Made by a program: the position numbers and the translations under genes. The notes under the pieces were generated by a model. It ran no database searches, was not told the DNA's origin, and worked only from the letters and a program-made list of their open reading frames with translations. 64,000 nt of DNA from an uncultured Alphaproteobacteria bacterium (lineage in GTDB: Bacteria > Pseudomonadota > Alphaproteobacteria > RF32 > CAG-239), in assembly GCA_944391505.1 (NCBI GenBank), contig CALXTV010000003.1, forward strand, positions 1-64,000, written 5' to 3'. Shown one piece after another: positions 1-9,524 of this stretch (position 1 is the first letter of the stretch; each line of letters opens with the position of its first letter).

Positions 1-108
1 CCTCCCGAAAACATAGATTGAAGCCCATATCTGAGATTTAGAATAACGTATTTTCGGAAAGAAGTCAACATATAATGGGAGGCTTCTTGTTTTTGGCTAA
101 AAATAGAA

Positions 109-1488
109 TTAGTAATCGCTGTTGCCGTCTTTCTTTTCTTCGCCGATACGATTCAGCAAATCATCGATTTTCAACTTAAGCTGTGGAGACGGATTGGCCG
201 CGAGAGCCGCATTTGCCTGCCGGCGTGCAATGTCAACCGCGCCGATACGCAGGCTGTATTCTGCCGCGGCATAGTTTGAGTTTGCGACATCGTTGAGGCC
301 GCCGTAAGCACGGGACAAAAGCAGCCAGCCGTAAGTATCGGGCTGCTGCAAAAGCGATTTCGTTAAAATTTCGGCCGTGTGTTTGAGTTCGCCGCGATTC
401 GGATTATCTTCCAGCACGGCTTGTGCCAGATTGATTTGAAACAATGCCGAATTCGGCAGCAGGGACAGCGCTTTCTGATATTCGGCGCGTGCGGGCTTGA
501 TTCTGCCCGTTTCCATAAAAATCTGGCCTTTCAGTTCATGAAAATACGGATTTTCCGGTTCTTCGGCAATCAGTTCGTTCAAAATTTTTAGGGACTGGTC
601 GATTTTAAGCATTCTGAACAGAGCAATTGACTGCGCGTAACGGGCCGCTGTCGACTTGTCGCTTAAAGGGTATTTTTGCAAAACTTTGCGCGGCTCTTCA
701 AGAAATGCGGTCAGCTTTGCTTTTATCCGCAAAAATTCGTCGCTTGGTTGTGCCGGCGCCGGATAAGCCGACTGTCGAACGGCGTTGTTCAAAAAACCGA
801 TGCGTTCTGCCGTAACCGGGTGTGTGCGAAAATACGGGTTCTCGGTAATGCCGTTCAAGCGATTTTGCCTGTCGATTTTTTTCATGAAGTTCCTCATTCC
901 GGCCGGGCTTTGTCCTGTCTCTTTTAAAAGTTTGACCGCCGATTCGTCGGCACTGCGTTCTTCCTCAACCTGATAGGCCAGCATGGCATTGAGCATTGAA
1001 CTCTGGGTTCCCATCATAATCGCGATGGCCGCATCGGCGCGTCCCGTTGCCGCAGCCGTTGCCCCGGCCGCCAGCAGGGAAGCCAGGTTGATTTGCTGCA
1101 TATTCTGCAGTTTTATTTTCTGGCGCAGAATATGCCCGCCCATGATGTGTCCGGCCTCGTGGGCCAAAACGCCGGCAATTTCGTTTTCGTCGTCGGCTCT
1201 CATCAGTGTTCCCGTATGAACGAACATATTGTTGCCGTCGCCGACAAAGGCATTCAGACTGGCATCGTTGACAATGAAGATATTGTTGCGGTTGAACGGA
1301 ATGCCGGCCGCCCTGAAAACAGGCTTAAGCTGCCGGGCAAGAAACTGTTCGGTTTCTTCGTCCGAAATAAGACTGATTGAAGCGGCGTCCGCATCTGACA
1401 AAAAGGCTGATTGCAGCAAAATGCCGCAAATCAGCCCGATAATCGCTTTGCGAAAAATTTCCGTTATCCGATTAACTTTCTCCACCAA
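109..1488 (-). CDS. M48 family metalloprotease with C-terminal TPR repeats (BepA/YfgC-like)
   Basis: Periplasmic zinc protease of 459 aa. BepA-type enzymes help assemble or clear outer-membrane proteins; that role is inferred from the family. Residues 10-36 form a signal peptide (hydrophobic core, then ADAA). The zinc motif HEAGH is at residues 110-114, and a further Glu-rich helix (EEERSADE, about 173-180) supplies the third ligand. From about residue 260 the protein is helical TPR-like sequence (repeats near 305-345 and 370-420). The start is TTG at 1488, or GTG at 1485, with AAGGG eight bases upstream. Either start lies inside the last codons of rne, a 25-base overlap that suggests translational coupling. 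Confidence 0.9.
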   Translation of the reverse strand: MVEKVNRITEIFRKAIIGLICGILLQSAFLSDADAASISLISDEETEQFLARQLKPVFRAAGIPFNRNNIFIVNDASLNAFVGDGNNMFVHTGTLMRADDENEIAGVLAHEAGHIMGGHILRQKIKLQNMQQINLASLLAAGATAAATGRADAAIAIMMGTQSSMLNAMLAYQVEEERSADESAVKLLKETGQSPAGMRNFMKKIDRQNRLNGITENPYFRTHPVTAERIGFLNNAVRQSAYPAPAQPSDEFLRIKAKLTAFLEEPRKVLQKYPLSDKSTAARYAQSIALFRMLKIDQSLKILNELIAEEPENPYFHELKGQIFMETGRIKPARAEYQKALSLLPNSALFQINLAQAVLEDNPNRGELKHTAEILTKSLLQQPDTYGWLLLSRAYGGLNDVANSNYAAAEYSLRIGAVDIARRQANAALAANPSPQLKLKIDDLLNRIGEEKKDGNSDY

Positions 1489-4043
1489 TTTGTTTTCCCT
1501 TGTTTTTCGTCAGTTTCCTGATTATTCGGTGTATTAGATTTGATGTCTTCGTGCGAATTATACAAGATGATGGTTTCGGCTTTTTCTTTATGATTTTCTT
1601 TTTCCGCCTCAAAACGATTGCCGCTCACATCATTCCGGTCACGGCGGCGGTCACGTCCTCTTCTGTCGCGCCGTCTGTCGCGGCGGTCACGGCGTCCGCG
1701 ACGTCCGTTATTGTTATAAGCCGAGTTCTCGGCAGATTCGTCGACATTGTTTTCGGTTTCATTCGGAGTATTTTCCTGATTAATTGTCTCTTCGCTCTTT
1801 TCTGGCCCTTTTTCCTCGACGGGCATTTGTCTGCGGTCATTGCGGCGTCTGCCTCTGCGGCCGGTATTTTCTTCTATGCGGGTTTCTTCCACGGTTGTTT
1901 CTTCGGCAGTTTTCTTTTCCTCAATGGTTTCCTTTTGACTCTTAACCCGTTCGAGCCTGAATTCGGTTACGTTTTTAATGCTGTCGTCGGCACAGATGAC
2001 GATTTCCATTTTATAACGCTGTTCCAGAGCGCAGAGCGTCTGTCTTTTCTGATTCAGCAGATAAATGGCCGTTTCCGTCGGTACGGAAATGTTGATTTTG
2101 GCCGAGCGTTTTTTGATGCCTTCTTCTTCAATGGCGCGCAAAATAAGTACGGCGCCGGATTCCGTGGTGCGGACGACACCCTGTCCGTGACAATGCGGGC
2201 AAACCTGATAATTGCTTTCCATAAAGGAGGAGTGCATTCTCTGGCGCGAGATTTCCAGCAAACCGAAACAGCTCATTTTGGCAATCTGAACCCGGGCGCG
2301 ATCCTGCTTCATGGCCTCTTTCATGCGCTTTTCGACGGCATGATTGTTTTGCGGTTCTTCCATATCAATAAAGTCGACCACAATCAAACCGGCCAGATTG
2401 CGCATTCTGAGCTGTTTTGCAATTTCGTCGGCTGCTTCCAGATTCGTTTTGAGCGCGGTTTCTTCCAAATCTTTTTCTTTTGTGGCACGGCCGGAGTTAA
2501 CGTCGATGGAAACCAAAGCCTCAGTCGGATTAATTACCAGATAGCCGCCCGATTCCAGTTGAACGTTGCAGTCATGCAGCTTATCGAGCTGGCTTTCGAC
2601 TTGAAAACGTTGAAACAGCGGAATGTCGTTCTTTTTGCATGATTTGATTTTTTTCAGATTATGCGGCGACAGGATTTTTACAAAACTGCGTGCAACCTGA
2701 TAAGCCTCGTCTCCGTCCACGATAATTTCGGATATGTCTTTGGTGTACATATCGCGCAGAGCGCGTTTAATCAGGTTTCCTTCTTCGTGAATCAGCGCCG
2801 GAGCCTTGCTGCTCAAAGCCGACAACCGGATCTGATTCCAACTGCGGATAAGATAATTATAGTCGCGGACGATGTCTGCCTTTGTTTTGTCTTCGCCGGC
2901 GGTGCGGACAATCATCGACATATCGCTGGTCAGCGGCAGCTCCCGGACAATGGCTTTCAGACGCTTGCGGTCGGCAGCATTTGTAATTTTGCGCGATACG
3001 CCGCCGCTTTTAATGCGGTTTGGCATCAGCACGCAATAGCGTCCGGCCAGCGACAAATAGGTCGTCAACGCTGCCCCCTTGTTGCCGCGCTCTTCTTTGA
3101 CAACCTGCACAATCAGAATTTGTCCTTCTTTGATGACGTCCTGAATATTGCTGCGATGAAACAGCTTTCTGACTTTCAGGAGCTTTCTTTGCAGCTCGAA
3201 ATCATATTCCTGATCTTCTTCGTCGTCATCGTCGACGGCGTCGTCATCATTCATATAAGCGGAATTTTGTTCATTTTCGCAAACGTCTTCTTTTTCGATT
3301 TTTTCCGGTTCGGAAAATTCTTCTTTGACGGTTTCGTCCTCGGTTCCGGTAGATTCGCTTAAGACCTTAAGTTCTTCTTTTTCCTGTTTTTCTTTTTCCG
3401 CTTCGGCAAGATGCTCTTGTTCTTCGGCAAGTTTTTTCTTGTAACGTTTTTTCAGGATTCTTCTTTTTCTCGGCTTTTTGTCTGTTTCCGCCGGCATTTC
3501 CGCTTCTGTTTCAGCGGCAGAGGGCGTTTCTTCTGTTGTGGAAGCCGCAGCCTCGGGGATTTCCTGTTCAGTTTTTTCGGAAGTTTCGTTGTTCTGCTCT
3601 GTCGGCACGGTTGCAGTTGATTCTTCGGCTGCGGCAGCCGCAGCTTTTTCCGCTTCTTCCTGTGCTTTGCGAGCTTCATATTGCGCGCGCTTTTCGGCAC
3701 GTATTCTCTCTCTTTGTTCTTCGCGTTCTTTCAGAGCCTGCTTTTTTGCTTCAATAATTTCGTCGACCTCCTTGTCGACTTCGGCCATTTCCTCGTCGGA
3801 AATATTATAATAATCGGGATGAATTTCCCCAAAAGCGAGAAAACCATGCTTGTTTCCGCCGTAATCGACGAATGCCGCCTGCAGCGACGGTTCGATTCGC
3901 ATAACTTTTGCTAAATAGATATTGCCTTTGATTTGCTTGCGGCTGCTTGATTCAAATTCAACGTCTTCGACTTTGTTTCCGTTAACAATGACGACACGGG
4001 TTTCTTCTGGATGAGTGTCGTCGATCAACATTCTTTTGGTCAT
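1464..4043 (-). CDS. rne: Ribonuclease E
   Basis: Endoribonuclease that starts mRNA decay and processes rRNA and tRNA precursors, 859 aa. The start chosen is the ATG at 4043 (MTKRMLIDD), preceded by GGAG at 9-10 bases; an upstream in-frame ATG at 4085 adds a hydrophobic, non-conserved leader. The S1 domain begins near residue 36 and is interrupted after about residue 80 by roughly 220 residues of charged, Ala/Glu-rich sequence with an acidic run. It resumes near residue 310. Catalytic landmarks are IDVNSGR and VDFIDM (the two Mg-binding Asp) and the Zn-link CPHCHGQG. The C-terminus is a disordered Arg-rich scaffold (RRGRR, RDRRRDRRGR). The M48 gene overlaps its 3' end. Confidence 0.97.
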   Translation of the reverse strand: MTKRMLIDDTHPEETRVVIVNGNKVEDVEFESSSRKQIKGNIYLAKVMRIEPSLQAAFVDYGGNKHGFLAFGEIHPDYYNISDEEMAEVDKEVDEIIEAKKQALKEREEQRERIRAEKRAQYEARKAQEEAEKAAAAAAEESTATVPTEQNNETSEKTEQEIPEAAASTTEETPSAAETEAEMPAETDKKPRKRRILKKRYKKKLAEEQEHLAEAEKEKQEKEELKVLSESTGTEDETVKEEFSEPEKIEKEDVCENEQNSAYMNDDDAVDDDDEEDQEYDFELQRKLLKVRKLFHRSNIQDVIKEGQILIVQVVKEERGNKGAALTTYLSLAGRYCVLMPNRIKSGGVSRKITNAADRKRLKAIVRELPLTSDMSMIVRTAGEDKTKADIVRDYNYLIRSWNQIRLSALSSKAPALIHEEGNLIKRALRDMYTKDISEIIVDGDEAYQVARSFVKILSPHNLKKIKSCKKNDIPLFQRFQVESQLDKLHDCNVQLESGGYLVINPTEALVSIDVNSGRATKEKDLEETALKTNLEAADEIAKQLRMRNLAGLIVVDFIDMEEPQNNHAVEKRMKEAMKQDRARVQIAKMSCFGLLEISRQRMHSSFMESNYQVCPHCHGQGVVRTTESGAVLILRAIEEEGIKKRSAKINISVPTETAIYLLNQKRQTLCALEQRYKMEIVICADDSIKNVTEFRLERVKSQKETIEEKKTAEETTVEETRIEENTGRRGRRRNDRRQMPVEEKGPEKSEETINQENTPNETENNVDESAENSAYNNNGRRGRRDRRDRRRDRRGRDRRRDRNDVSGNRFEAEKENHKEKAETIILYNSHEDIKSNTPNNQETDEKQGKTNWWRKLIG

Positions 4044-4429
4044 AAATATAAACTCCGTTAAGCGGCAGCATATAAAGCTGCACAATAATTGTCTACCTGC
4101 CGGCAGGCTCGAGGGAGCATATTTAAACCAAATCCGGTTTTTTATCCCGTTTCCCGGTGATAAAACCTCTCACATCACGACAAAGCCGTCACCGTTTTTT
4201 CGGTCGCTTCATCTCATAAACTCTCTCTCTTGGCTCCGAACATCTTTGTTGCTTGCTTATTATCTGTGTCCGAAACCCGGACCTCGTCCGGCAAAAATCT
4301 TTTCTTCGTCTCTTGTATGCAAAGCTCGTTTCTCACTGTGAAAAAAACGGCGCTGCCAAAATTAAGTCTTGAAAATAAGTCCGAAATTCTATAAAGAAGA
4401 CTTAAAGCCGACAGATAAAAATACATACA

Positions 4430-4486
4430 ATTCCGCATTAGAATATACGATTTGATTTAAAACACAACAGCAATTTTATGCGGAAT
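4430..4486. repeat. 9-bp inverted repeat in the rne-amiC intergenic region
   Basis: ATTCCGCAT at 4430-4438 is repeated inverted as ATGCGGAAT at 4478-4486, 39 bases apart. It lies in AT-rich DNA where the divergent promoters of rne and amiC should be, so a shared operator is possible. Sequence symmetry is the only evidence. Confidence 0.3.
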
Positions 4487-4534
4487 ATTAAGTTTTTTAC
4501 CCGCAGCTTTAACAGATTGGTAAGAAGTGTTTCG

Positions 4535-4540
4535 TATAAT
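4535..4540 (+). promoter_or_regulatory. Putative -10 box of amiC
   Basis: A perfect TATAAT 35 bases upstream of the amiC start. No good -35 hexamer stands at 16-18 bases (the best is CAGATT), so the call rests on the -10 and its placement. Confidence 0.4.
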
Positions 4541-4574
4541 CTGTACAATAGATAAAATTTACCAAGAGTCGAAT

Positions 4575-5813
4575 ATGGAAAAAACGGTGCGAAAGTTTTC
4601 AGCTTTTTTCGGCGGCAGATTTGTTCTGGCGTTGCTGTTCCTGTGTGCGCTGTTTCTTTCTGTTTCGGCGCAGGCGGCCGGTGTTACGTCAATGCGCATC
4701 GGGCAGGGTGTCGGTAATGTCCGCATTGTGTTGGATGCCGACAAGGATTTTGACTATAAAGTTTTCATTCTCAATAACCCTAAGCGTCTGGTCATCGATA
4801 CTTTCGGTGTCAAGGTCAGTCCGAAGCTGGAAAGTTATAAGGATAAAAACAACCTTGTGTCCCAGACACGTCTGGGTAGTGTCGGAACGGACGGAACTCG
4901 GATTGTGTTTGATCTGAAAAAGCCTGCAGTCGTCAAAAAAGCGTTTATGCTGCCGCCGCAGTCAACTTTCGGCTGGCGTTTTGTCGTTGATGTTTCTTTG
5001 GCTTCTGAGCGTGAATTTGTGTCAAAGCTTGGCTCCGATCACGCCTTTTCCAACGATTCAAAACCGGTCAAGGTGGCTTCAAAATCGCGTCCTAACCCCG
5101 TAAAGGCCGTTAAAAAGGATTCTAAAAAGATTATTGTTCTTGACCCCGGGCATGGTGGACGAGACCCGGGAGCTATCGGCTATTCCGGTGTCTATGAGAA
5201 AAATATTACTTTGGCTATGGGAAAGGAATTGAAAAAAATTCTCGAAAAAGAAGGCTATAAGGTTTATCTGACCCGCAGTACCGATATTTTTATTCCGTTG
5301 CGCGAACGGGTGCGTATTGCCCGCCGTCATAAGGCGGACCTGTTCCTGTCCATTCATGCCGACAGTGCGGTTAACCGAAGCGCAAAGGGACTGTCGGTTT
5401 ATACGCTTTCTGAAACCGCCTCCGACAAGGAAGCCGCGGCGCTTGCCGAGCGGGAAAACAAAGCCGACGTCATCGGCGGACTTAACCTGGTCGAACATTC
5501 CAAAGAGGTTTCCGACATTCTTATCAATCTGGCTCAGCGCGAAAGCATGAACCGGTCTTCCGAGTTTGCAACTTTCATGGTTCAGGAAATGCGCAAGTCG
5601 GTGCAGTTGGTTGCCAACACGCATCGTTTTGCCGGTTTTGCCGTCTTGAAGGCGCCGGATATTCCGTCTGCACTGTTGGAAATGGGCTATTTGTCCAACC
5701 GAACAGAAGAACGTCTCTTAAAACAGGCTTCTTATCGTAAAAAACTGGCTGTTTCAACTTCCCGGGCCGTTAACAAGTTCTTTGACAATATGCAGCATGC
5801 TTCGATTTTCTGA
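4575..5813 (+). CDS. amiC: N-acetylmuramoyl-L-alanine amidase with AMIN domain (AmiC-like)
   Basis: Periplasmic zinc amidase that removes peptide stems from peptidoglycan, mainly for daughter-cell separation. It has 412 aa from the ATG at 4575 (MEKTVRKF); an upstream in-frame start lacks a signal-peptide layout. Residues 1-35 are a signal peptide ending AQAAG. An AMIN domain (about 36-145) is followed by a Lys/Ser linker and an Amidase_3 domain (about 175-405). Zinc and catalytic landmarks are DPGHGG, the Glu in VYEKNI, SIHADSA, and the Glu in LLEMGYLSN. It sits between rne and the PBP1A gene, the usual alphaproteobacterial arrangement, and ends in its own terminator. Confidence 0.95.
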   Translation: MEKTVRKFSAFFGGRFVLALLFLCALFLSVSAQAAGVTSMRIGQGVGNVRIVLDADKDFDYKVFILNNPKRLVIDTFGVKVSPKLESYKDKNNLVSQTRLGSVGTDGTRIVFDLKKPAVVKKAFMLPPQSTFGWRFVVDVSLASEREFVSKLGSDHAFSNDSKPVKVASKSRPNPVKAVKKDSKKIIVLDPGHGGRDPGAIGYSGVYEKNITLAMGKELKKILEKEGYKVYLTRSTDIFIPLRERVRIARRHKADLFLSIHADSAVNRSAKGLSVYTLSETASDKEAAALAERENKADVIGGLNLVEHSKEVSDILINLAQRESMNRSSEFATFMVQEMRKSVQLVANTHRFAGFAVLKAPDIPSALLEMGYLSNRTEERLLKQASYRKKLAVSTSRAVNKFFDNMQHASIF

Positions 5814-5831
5814 CCCCTTGTGTCTGAAAGT

Positions 5832-5861
5832 GCGGATTTATCCAAATCCGCCGAATTTTTT
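5832..5861 (+). terminator. Rho-independent terminator after amiC
   Basis: GCGGATTT (5832-5839) pairs perfectly with AAATCCGC (5844-5851) around a four-base loop. A T-run follows at 5855-5860. Confidence 0.8.
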
Positions 5862-5935
5862 GCTGTTATATTATGATAAATTGTAATAGATTGCTCTTAA
5901 CGTAAAAATAAAATGCTTTTTTCGGATGTTTTTTG

Positions 5936-8407
5936 ATGTTTAAAACGCTGTCTTCTTTATTGAGTACATTTTTTTTCTTTGCGGTAATCGGCTTTGTCAT
6001 TGTCATCAGCAGCCTGTGGAAATATGCCGGTGAACTTCCCGATTATCATCAGCTTGAAAAATATGAACCGCCGGTAACCACGCGCCTGTATGCCGGCGAC
6101 GGACAGTTGCTGATGGAATATGCTGCCGAAAAGCGCTTTTTCGTTCCGGTAGATAAAATTCCCGAACAGGTTAAAAACGCGTTTATAGCCGCCGAGGACA
6201 AAAACTTTTATACGCACGGTGGTATTGATTATGTCGGCATTATCCGCGCTTTGCTCGGCAATATCAAAAACATCGGCACTGGCCGCCGTCCTGCCGGAGC
6301 TTCAACCATTACCCAGCAGGTGGCCAAGAATATGTTGCTTTCGTCCGAACTTTCCTATACGCGTAAAATTAAGGAAGCGATTCTGGCAACGCGTATCGAA
6401 AATGCTTTCAGCAAGGATCATATTCTTGAACTGTATCTCAATGAAATTTATCTGGGCAACCGCTCTTACGGTGTTGCCGCTGCGGCGCTCAACTATTTCG
6501 GCAAGGCGCTCAATGAACTGAATATTGAAGAAATAGCTTATTTAGCGGCGCTGCCCAAAGGCCCGAACAATTATCATCCGAAACGAAAATACGAGGCTGC
6601 CGTCGGCCGCCGCAACTGGGTGTTGGATCGTATGACGGAAGAGGGATATATTTCAAAAGAGGAAGCGGAGGCAGCCAAAGAAAAACCGCTGGTTACGGTA
6701 GAACGGCGCGGCGGTTTTCTGAAAAATGCCGAATATTTCAGCGAAGAGGTTCGGCGTGAGATTAATGACGATTTCGGTGAAGAAGCGCTTTATGAAGGGG
6801 GCCTTATCGTACGTACCACGCTCGACCCGAAACTTCAGAATATAGCCACCAAAGTTTTTCATGACGAAATCATAAATTACGACCGCCGCCACGGCTGGCG
6901 GGGAGCCGTGGCCAACATTTCTCTGGACGGAGACCGCAAAGATGCCCTGACAAAAGTCGAAATGCCGAAAGGCGCGGACGATGACTGGGAAAAGGCTGTC
7001 GTTCTTGAGGTAAAAACGGACAAGGCTCTGATTGAAACAGCCGACGGAGAAAAAGGAGAAATCCCGTTGAGCCTGCTGGCTTGGGCGCGTAAAAATCTAC
7101 CCAAACATCAGGACGTCGGCGGAGCGCCAAAGAGCGTGGCCGATGTCTTGCATACCGGCGATGTCATTTTTGTTGAAAAAGTTTCTTCCAAAACGGCTCA
7201 AAGCAAAAAACTTGCGGAAAATTCCTATGAGTTGAGACAGGTGCCCAATGTGGAAGGAGCCCTGATTGCGCTTGATCCGCATACCGGCAAGGTATTGGCT
7301 GTCGTCGGCGGTTACTCTTTTCAGAAGTCTCAGTTTAACCGGGCAACCCAGGCGCGTCGTCAGACCGGATCCGCTTTTAAGCCTTTCGTTTACCTGACGG
7401 CTCTTGAAAACGGCTATTCGCCGACCGACCTGATTCTTGACGCTCCTTTTGTTTTGGATCAGGGCGCCGGCCTGCCGAAATGGAAACCGGTCAACTATTC
7501 CAAAAAGTTCTATGGCCTGATGACCTTGCGGCAGGGTATCGAAAAATCACGCAACCTGATGACGGTTCGTCTGGCTCAGGATGTCGGTATGGATAAAGTT
7601 TGTGAAATGTCTAAACGTATCGGTGTCAATCCCAATCTGCCCAAGCTGTTGTCCATGTCGCTCGGTGCCGGCGATACCCGGTTGATTGATATGGCCAGCG
7701 CTTATGCGGTTATTGTCAACGGCGGCAAAAAGGTCGAGCCTTACTTTATTGAACGGATTCAAAACCGCGACGGCAAAACGATTTTAAAACAGGACAAACG
7801 CATCTGCGAGAACTGCAATGCCGATAAATTCGAAAATCAGGATATTCCGCATTTGCCCGATTCCCGCGAGCAGATTGTCGACCCCTTGTCGGCTTATCAG
7901 ATGACCAGTATTCTGGAGGGCGTGGCTCAGCGCGGAACCGGTGCGCGTCTGCGCTCTATCGGCCGTCATCTGGCCGGTAAGACCGGTACGTCGAATTTAA
8001 ATAAAGATGCCTGGTTTATGGGCTTTTCGCCGGATTTGGTCGTCGGTGTTTATGTCGGTTTCGATGAGCCGCGCACCTTGGGCCGCAGGGAAACCGGCGC
8101 TGCGGCGGCCCTGCCGATATTCTACGGGTTTATGAAAGAAGCTCTGGCCAATCAGCCGGATATTCCGTTCCGTATGCCGCAGGGGATTAAGCTGGTCCGT
8201 ATCAATCACGATACCGGCAAACCGGCGGTGCCGACCGACAAGTCGGTTATCGTCGAAGCCCTGAAACCGGATTTTGACTTCAACAAGAGCCGCCAGCGTG
8301 TTATCGGCAGCAATACCGAGGCCGAAGACGAAAATGAGAGCAGCGGCGGCGCTTTGTTCGAAAATGCTTCTGAAAACAGCAATTTTCAGCTTGGCGCCGA
8401 ATATTAG
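5936..8407 (+). CDS. mrcA: Penicillin-binding protein 1A, bifunctional glycosyltransferase/transpeptidase
   Basis: Class A PBP, 823 aa, which polymerises lipid II and cross-links peptides at the outer face of the inner membrane. A transmembrane anchor is at about residues 8-27. The GT51 domain shows AAEDKNFYTHGG (catalytic Glu) and GASTITQQVAKN. An OB-like insert (about 290-430) precedes the transpeptidase domain. That domain carries the active-site Ser in TGSAFKPF, SRN as the second motif, and KTGTSN as the third. The tail (last 35 residues) is acidic and disordered. The ATG at 5936 is preferred to the TTG just before it. prfB begins 12 bases after the stop. Confidence 0.96.
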   Translation: MFKTLSSLLSTFFFFAVIGFVIVISSLWKYAGELPDYHQLEKYEPPVTTRLYAGDGQLLMEYAAEKRFFVPVDKIPEQVKNAFIAAEDKNFYTHGGIDYVGIIRALLGNIKNIGTGRRPAGASTITQQVAKNMLLSSELSYTRKIKEAILATRIENAFSKDHILELYLNEIYLGNRSYGVAAAALNYFGKALNELNIEEIAYLAALPKGPNNYHPKRKYEAAVGRRNWVLDRMTEEGYISKEEAEAAKEKPLVTVERRGGFLKNAEYFSEEVRREINDDFGEEALYEGGLIVRTTLDPKLQNIATKVFHDEIINYDRRHGWRGAVANISLDGDRKDALTKVEMPKGADDDWEKAVVLEVKTDKALIETADGEKGEIPLSLLAWARKNLPKHQDVGGAPKSVADVLHTGDVIFVEKVSSKTAQSKKLAENSYELRQVPNVEGALIALDPHTGKVLAVVGGYSFQKSQFNRATQARRQTGSAFKPFVYLTALENGYSPTDLILDAPFVLDQGAGLPKWKPVNYSKKFYGLMTLRQGIEKSRNLMTVRLAQDVGMDKVCEMSKRIGVNPNLPKLLSMSLGAGDTRLIDMASAYAVIVNGGKKVEPYFIERIQNRDGKTILKQDKRICENCNADKFENQDIPHLPDSREQIVDPLSAYQMTSILEGVAQRGTGARLRSIGRHLAGKTGTSNLNKDAWFMGFSPDLVVGVYVGFDEPRTLGRRETGAAAALPIFYGFMKEALANQPDIPFRMPQGIKLVRINHDTGKPAVPTDKSVIVEALKPDFDFNKSRQRVIGSNTEAEDENESSGGALFENASENSNFQLGAEY

Positions 8408-8419
8408 GAGAATTTGAAA

Positions 8420-9524
8420 ATGAGAGCCGAAATTATTGAATTGGCCGATGCCGTCAAGCAATCGTTGGAATTGCTGAGGAGGTCTCTTTGACTACGACAA
8501 CGCGGTTATCCGGCTTGATGAACTGAATGCGCTTTCCGAAGATCCCAAACTCTGGGACGATGCGGAAAAAGCGCAGAAGTTGATGTCCGAAAAAAATAAT
8601 CTGGAAACGGCGCTGAATAATTATACCGAAATGAAAAATGCGCTGAATGACCTGACCGGCCTGGCCGAAATGGCCGAGGATGAGGGGGACGAGGCGGTTG
8701 TTGCCGAGGTTATGCAGCAGCTTGAGGCGTTGAAGCAGCAGGCGCGCCGGGGCGAACTTGAAGCCCTGCTTTCCGGTGAAGTGGACGGCAATGACGCTTA
8801 TTTGGAAGTCCATGCCGGCAGCGGCGGCACCGAAGCCCAGGACTGGGCGGAAATGCTGCTGCGAATGTATACCCGCTGGGCAGAAGCGCATAAGTACAAG
8901 GTTGACTATGTGGAAGAAACCGAAGGGGACGTCGCCGGCCTCAAGTCGGCAACCGTCAAAATCAGCGGACATAATGCTTACGGCTGGCTGAAATCAGAAA
9001 CCGGCGTGCATCGTCTGGTGCGTATTTCGCCGTTTGACAGTGCGGGGCGTCGCCATACCAGCTTCGCGTCCGTCGGTGTTTATCCGGTCATAGATGATAA
9101 AATAGAAATCGAAATCAATGAGGCGGACTGCCGCGTCGACACTTATCGCGCTTCGGGAGCCGGCGGCCAGCATATTAACAAGACCGATTCCGCCGTCCGC
9201 ATAACCCATCTTCCCACCGGCATTGTCGTGCAGTGCCAGAGCCAGCGTTCCCAGTTTCAGAACCGCGAAAGCGCCTGGAATATGCTCAAAGCCAGATTAT
9301 ATGAAATTGAACTGAAAAAACGCGAGGCCGAAGCGCAGGGAATTCGTGACGCACAAGGCGACAACGGCTGGGGATATCAGATCCGTTCGTATGTTTTGCA
9401 GCCCTATAAAATGGTCAAAGATTTGCGTACCGAAGCCGAAACTTCGGATACCAAGGCCGTTCTGGACGGAGATATCGACTTGTTCCTGTCCGCGGCTTTG
9501 GCCGGAAAGGTCGGCGCCGCATGA
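8420..9524 (+). CDS. prfB: Peptide chain release factor 2, expressed by programmed +1 frameshift
   Basis: RF2 recognises UGA and UAA stop codons and triggers peptide release. The gene is split into 8420-8488 (23 codons) and 8490-9524, giving 367 aa, the normal RF2 length. Frame 0 starts MRAEII and ends at an in-frame UGA (8489-8491). Skipping T8489 continues as [13 protein letters not shown], the conserved RF2 sequence. The peptidyl-hydrolysis motif GGQ lies in [10 protein letters not shown] and the stop-codon tripeptide SPF in [11 protein letters not shown]. The SD AGGAG precedes the ATG by about ten bases. The downstream hydrolase overlaps its stop by four bases (ATGA). Confidence 0.97.
8475..8492 (+). 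promoter_or_regulatory. RF2 autoregulatory frameshift signal
   Basis: An internal Shine-Dalgarno-like AGGAGG stands three bases before the slippery CTT followed by TGA and C. When RF2 is scarce the ribosome pauses at UGA and shifts +1 from CTT, so the protein sets its own level. This is the established prfB mechanism, and every element is visible here. Confidence 0.95.

Larger units (their letters stand above)
4044..4574. other. Intergenic region between divergent rne and amiC: long rne leader plus amiC promoter region
   Basis: About 530 bases without a convincing gene. The side next to rne, read leftward, contains several short self-complementary elements, including the 12-base palindrome CCTGCCGGCAGG at 4096-4107 and a GC-rich CCGGAC/GTCCGG hairpin near 4280-4300. 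It could be a structured rne 5' leader of the sort used for RNase E autoregulation in enterics (inference). A 74-codon leftward open frame at 4214-4438 has no start signal or recognisable composition and I do not call it. The amiC side is AT-rich. Confidence 0.45.

Noticed and set aside
1500-2642. 380-codon rightward open frame opposite rne
   Set aside because: It is the antisense shadow of a conserved gene, with Phe-rich composition and no SD.
4214-4438. 74-codon leftward frame upstream of rne
   Set aside because: No SD and no conserved feature; more likely part of the rne leader or promoter region.
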